A DNA stretch of 64,000 nt from Yoonia sp. F2084L (GTDB taxonomy: Bacteria > Pseudomonadota > Alphaproteobacteria > Rhodobacterales > Rhodobacteraceae): the NCBI RefSeq assembly GCF_023015625.1, contig NZ_JALKAH010000003.1, positions 310,001 to 374,000 on the forward strand, given 5' to 3'. Of this stretch, positions 62,358 through 64,000 are shown piece after piece (position 1 is the stretch's first letter; each line of letters starts with the position of its first letter). A program made the position numbers and the translations under genes. The notes beneath the pieces are model-generated. The model was not told the origin of the DNA and did not search any database. It saw nothing but the letters and a program-made list of their open reading frames with translations.

Positions 62358-63817
62358 TTGGTCACCTCGCATATCTTTCCGTCATCGTTTTGCTGGCGTC
62401 GATGGTGCCAGCCGCACTGTTGGGCGAGGCGCGCGAGGCGTTATTGGTCATGGGGGTGTTGGGCGCATGGCGCTATAGCTGGGCAATCATCAACTTTACC
62501 CGCGCGATCATCTTTAGGCTGATTGCATACCCCCGCCGTAAGGCCCGTGCTTTTGCGGCCTACGCCGCACAGCCGCATCGGGCACATGCGTTTTTTCTGA
62601 CGACCTCTTACAAGATCGAGCCTGATGTCACGATTCCCGTCTATCGGAGCATCTTTCTGGCCGCTGCGCGGTCTGAGAATGGCGCGACGATTGTAGCGTC
62701 TGTTGTGGATGGCGCAGATGAACGGCTGATCCGTCAGCTATATGCGACGATGCCCGTGGATATGGCGTCCGTCGAACTGATCATCGACCGCATTCCCGGC
62801 ACCGGGAAACGTGATGCGCTGGCCAAGGCGCTGAACCTCATTGCGCGGGCCTGCCCGACACCGCATGACATCGTGATTTTCGTGGATGGCGATAGCTGTG
62901 TGCCAGAGGATATCGTGGCGCAGACAGCACCTATTTTCACCGACCCCAAGGTCGGTGCGCTGACGACGGACGAAGAGGTTGAGATCCCCAAGCCGGGGTT
63001 GTTTCGTGACTGGTTTGAGCTGCGCTTTGACCAGCGGCAGGTGATGATGTGTTCAATGGGGCTAAGCAATCGCGTGCTGACGCTGACGGGCCGGATGTCG
63101 GTGTTTCGCGGAAACCTTGCGACCGATAGCGATTTCATTGATGCAGTGCAGAACGACTACATCGATCACTGGCGTCTGGGTCGAGTGAACTTCCTTACAG
63201 GTGATGACAAATCCACTTGGTTCTGGCTGATGAAGAACGGGTATGAGCTGGCCTATCTGCCGGATGTGGCTAGCAGTTCGATGGAAACGCAGCCGAAACC
63301 TACGTTTTTCGCCAGCGCCTCGGTCCTGATGGTGCGTTGGTTTGGGAATATGCTGCGGACCAACGGGCGGGCGTTGGAATTGCCTGTTTCGCGGATTGGG
63401 TTTTTTACGTGGTGGTCGATTCTGGATCAACGCTTGTCGATCTGGACGACGTTGGCTGGACCGCTTTGCGCGATTGTCGCCGCAATATTTTTTAACCCGT
63501 TGGTGATCCCCGGTTACATCGCGTGGGTGATGCTGACCCGCTACATTTTCTGCACTGTGATCTGCCTGTTTCGCGGGCGCAGTTTCCCGATTGTCTATAC
63601 CGGCTTGCTGTACTTCGGCCAGCTCTACGGCGCGATGGTCAAAAGCTATGTGCTGTTCCGCCTCGACCGCCAGAAATGGACCCGGCAGGGCGGAGGCGGC
63701 GCTGTGCAGGGCGTTTCACTGGGCCGCCGTGTGATCGGGGCCAGTTCCTCTTACCTTCACATACTGACTTTGGGATGGCTGATGATCGGCGTCCTTTATC
63801 TGACTGGCGTTGTCTGA
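62354..63817 (+). CDS. alg8: Mannuronan synthase catalytic subunit (Alg8-like glycosyltransferase)
   Basis: A 487-residue membrane glycosyltransferase of family GT2 (Pseudomonas Alg8 494). Two N-terminal helices, then the catalytic domain with VVDGADE, VDGDSCVPED (D-x-D), TGDDKSTWFWLMKNGYEL and later membrane helices. The C-terminal FRLDRQKWTRQGGG is the Q-K-W-T-R-Q signature typical of Alg8. It polymerises mannuronate from GDP-mannuronate with Alg44. GTG 62354 overlaps the algD stop. Confidence 0.94.
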   Translation: MIGHLAYLSVIVLLASMVPAALLGEAREALLVMGVLGAWRYSWAIINFTRAIIFRLIAYPRRKARAFAAYAAQPHRAHAFFLTTSYKIEPDVTIPVYRSIFLAAARSENGATIVASVVDGADERLIRQLYATMPVDMASVELIIDRIPGTGKRDALAKALNLIARACPTPHDIVIFVDGDSCVPEDIVAQTAPIFTDPKVGALTTDEEVEIPKPGLFRDWFELRFDQRQVMMCSMGLSNRVLTLTGRMSVFRGNLATDSDFIDAVQNDYIDHWRLGRVNFLTGDDKSTWFWLMKNGYELAYLPDVASSSMETQPKPTFFASASVLMVRWFGNMLRTNGRALELPVSRIGFFTWWSILDQRLSIWTTLAGPLCAIVAAIFFNPLVIPGYIAWVMLTRYIFCTVICLFRGRSFPIVYTGLLYFGQLYGAMVKSYVLFRLDRQKWTRQGGGGAVQGVSLGRRVIGASSSYLHILTLGWLMIGVLYLTGVV

Positions 63818-63842
63818 TGACGGCCAAGAATAGGAAACCATC

Positions 63843-64000
63843 ATGAGCGATACGGATGCTACGCTGATCCTTGAGCCTGAGGCGCAAATCTCAAACGGCT
63901 TTATCTATCAGGACGAACACCCTCAGTTGCAGATTCCCTTTACCGTGCAGGTCGGCGAGCGGCGGATGGAGGGCAAATCCATCTCTGTGACCCACGCCAA
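63843..64000 (+). CDS. alg44: Alg44-like alginate polymerisation protein (3' truncated by window)
   Basis: The first 52 residues of a gene cut by the window edge: MSDTDATLILEPEAQISNGF then HPQLQIPFTVQVGERRMEG and KSISVTHA. The position after alg8 and the PilZ-like opening (a strand with I-P-F-x-V and a later D/SxS-like turn) suggest Alg44, the membrane-fusion/PilZ partner of Alg8. The usual arginine-rich c-di-GMP motif (R-x-x-x-R) is not present in the visible part. ATAGGAAAC ribosome site. Confidence 0.75.
   Translation, partial: MSDTDATLILEPEAQISNGFIYQDEHPQLQIPFTVQVGERRMEGKSISVTHA

Overview
The window is about 64 kb of a GC-rich alphaproteobacterial chromosome. Gene content and protein style point to the Roseobacter group of Rhodobacterales: DUF2794, a 44-residue aa3-oxidase subunit IV, an MbfA-type iron exporter, ETF-ubiquinone oxidoreductase, glutathione-dependent formaldehyde oxidation genes and a form I CO dehydrogenase. 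I cannot fix the genus from sequence alone. Most of the window is core and metabolic genome; one intact insertion sequence (about 58.0-59.5 kb) and a few odd insertions are the accessory part.

Layout. 0-7.3 kb: pheS (5' truncated by the window edge) and pheT, separated by an unrelated reverse-strand gene, an ASCH-domain gene and a small membrane protein; then ytoQ, a VOC protein, a GNAT and a GST. 7.4-12 kb: mscL, an alpha/beta hydrolase, an MFS transporter, and alanine dehydrogenase divergent from an Lrp-type regulator. 12.2-14.3 kb: a secreted RTX matrixin-type metalloprotease overlapping a TbpB-like surface lipoprotein. 14.3-25.6 kb: a BciB/FrhB-like flavoprotein, two TPM-domain genes, asd, a three-gene rimB-rimK-aspartoacylase operon, a MuiA-like protein, a DUF418 protein and ETF-QO. 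25.7-34.1 kb: greA and forward-strand housekeeping genes, including fghA and zapE.

34.1-43.4 kb, reverse strand: a nearly complete carboxydovore locus coxC-M-S-L-D-E-F-G with the form I active-site cysteine motif, a beta-carbonic anhydrase beside it, and a pair of 21-bp-phased direct repeats in front of coxM that look like the site of the LytTR regulator CoxC. 43.5-49.2 kb: an aminopeptidase / NlpC-P60 pair, DUF2794, an I78-type inhibitor lipoprotein, class III alcohol dehydrogenase and a serine hydrolase. 49.2-51.3 kb: a small regulatory island with a TetR gene, a 62-residue secreted peptide, three copies of a TetR-type operator, and mbfA with an Irr-like box against its start. 51.3-57.8 kb: a molybdenum-cofactor operon (fdhD, mobA, mobB, a DUF429-like/MoeA fusion, GNAT), azlC-azlD, a lipoprotein and the oxidase subunit IV. 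58.0-59.5 kb: an IS1182-type element. 60.1 kb to the end: a LuxR-type regulator followed by algD, alg8 and the start of an alg44-like gene, i.e. the beginning of an alginate-type (polymannuronate) exopolysaccharide locus, whose remainder lies beyond the window.

Themes: CO oxidation as a supplementary energy source with its molybdenum-enzyme support, C1 (formaldehyde) detoxification, iron export under predicted Irr control, and an alginate-type polymer locus unusual for this lineage. No tRNA, rRNA or CRISPR array was recognised.
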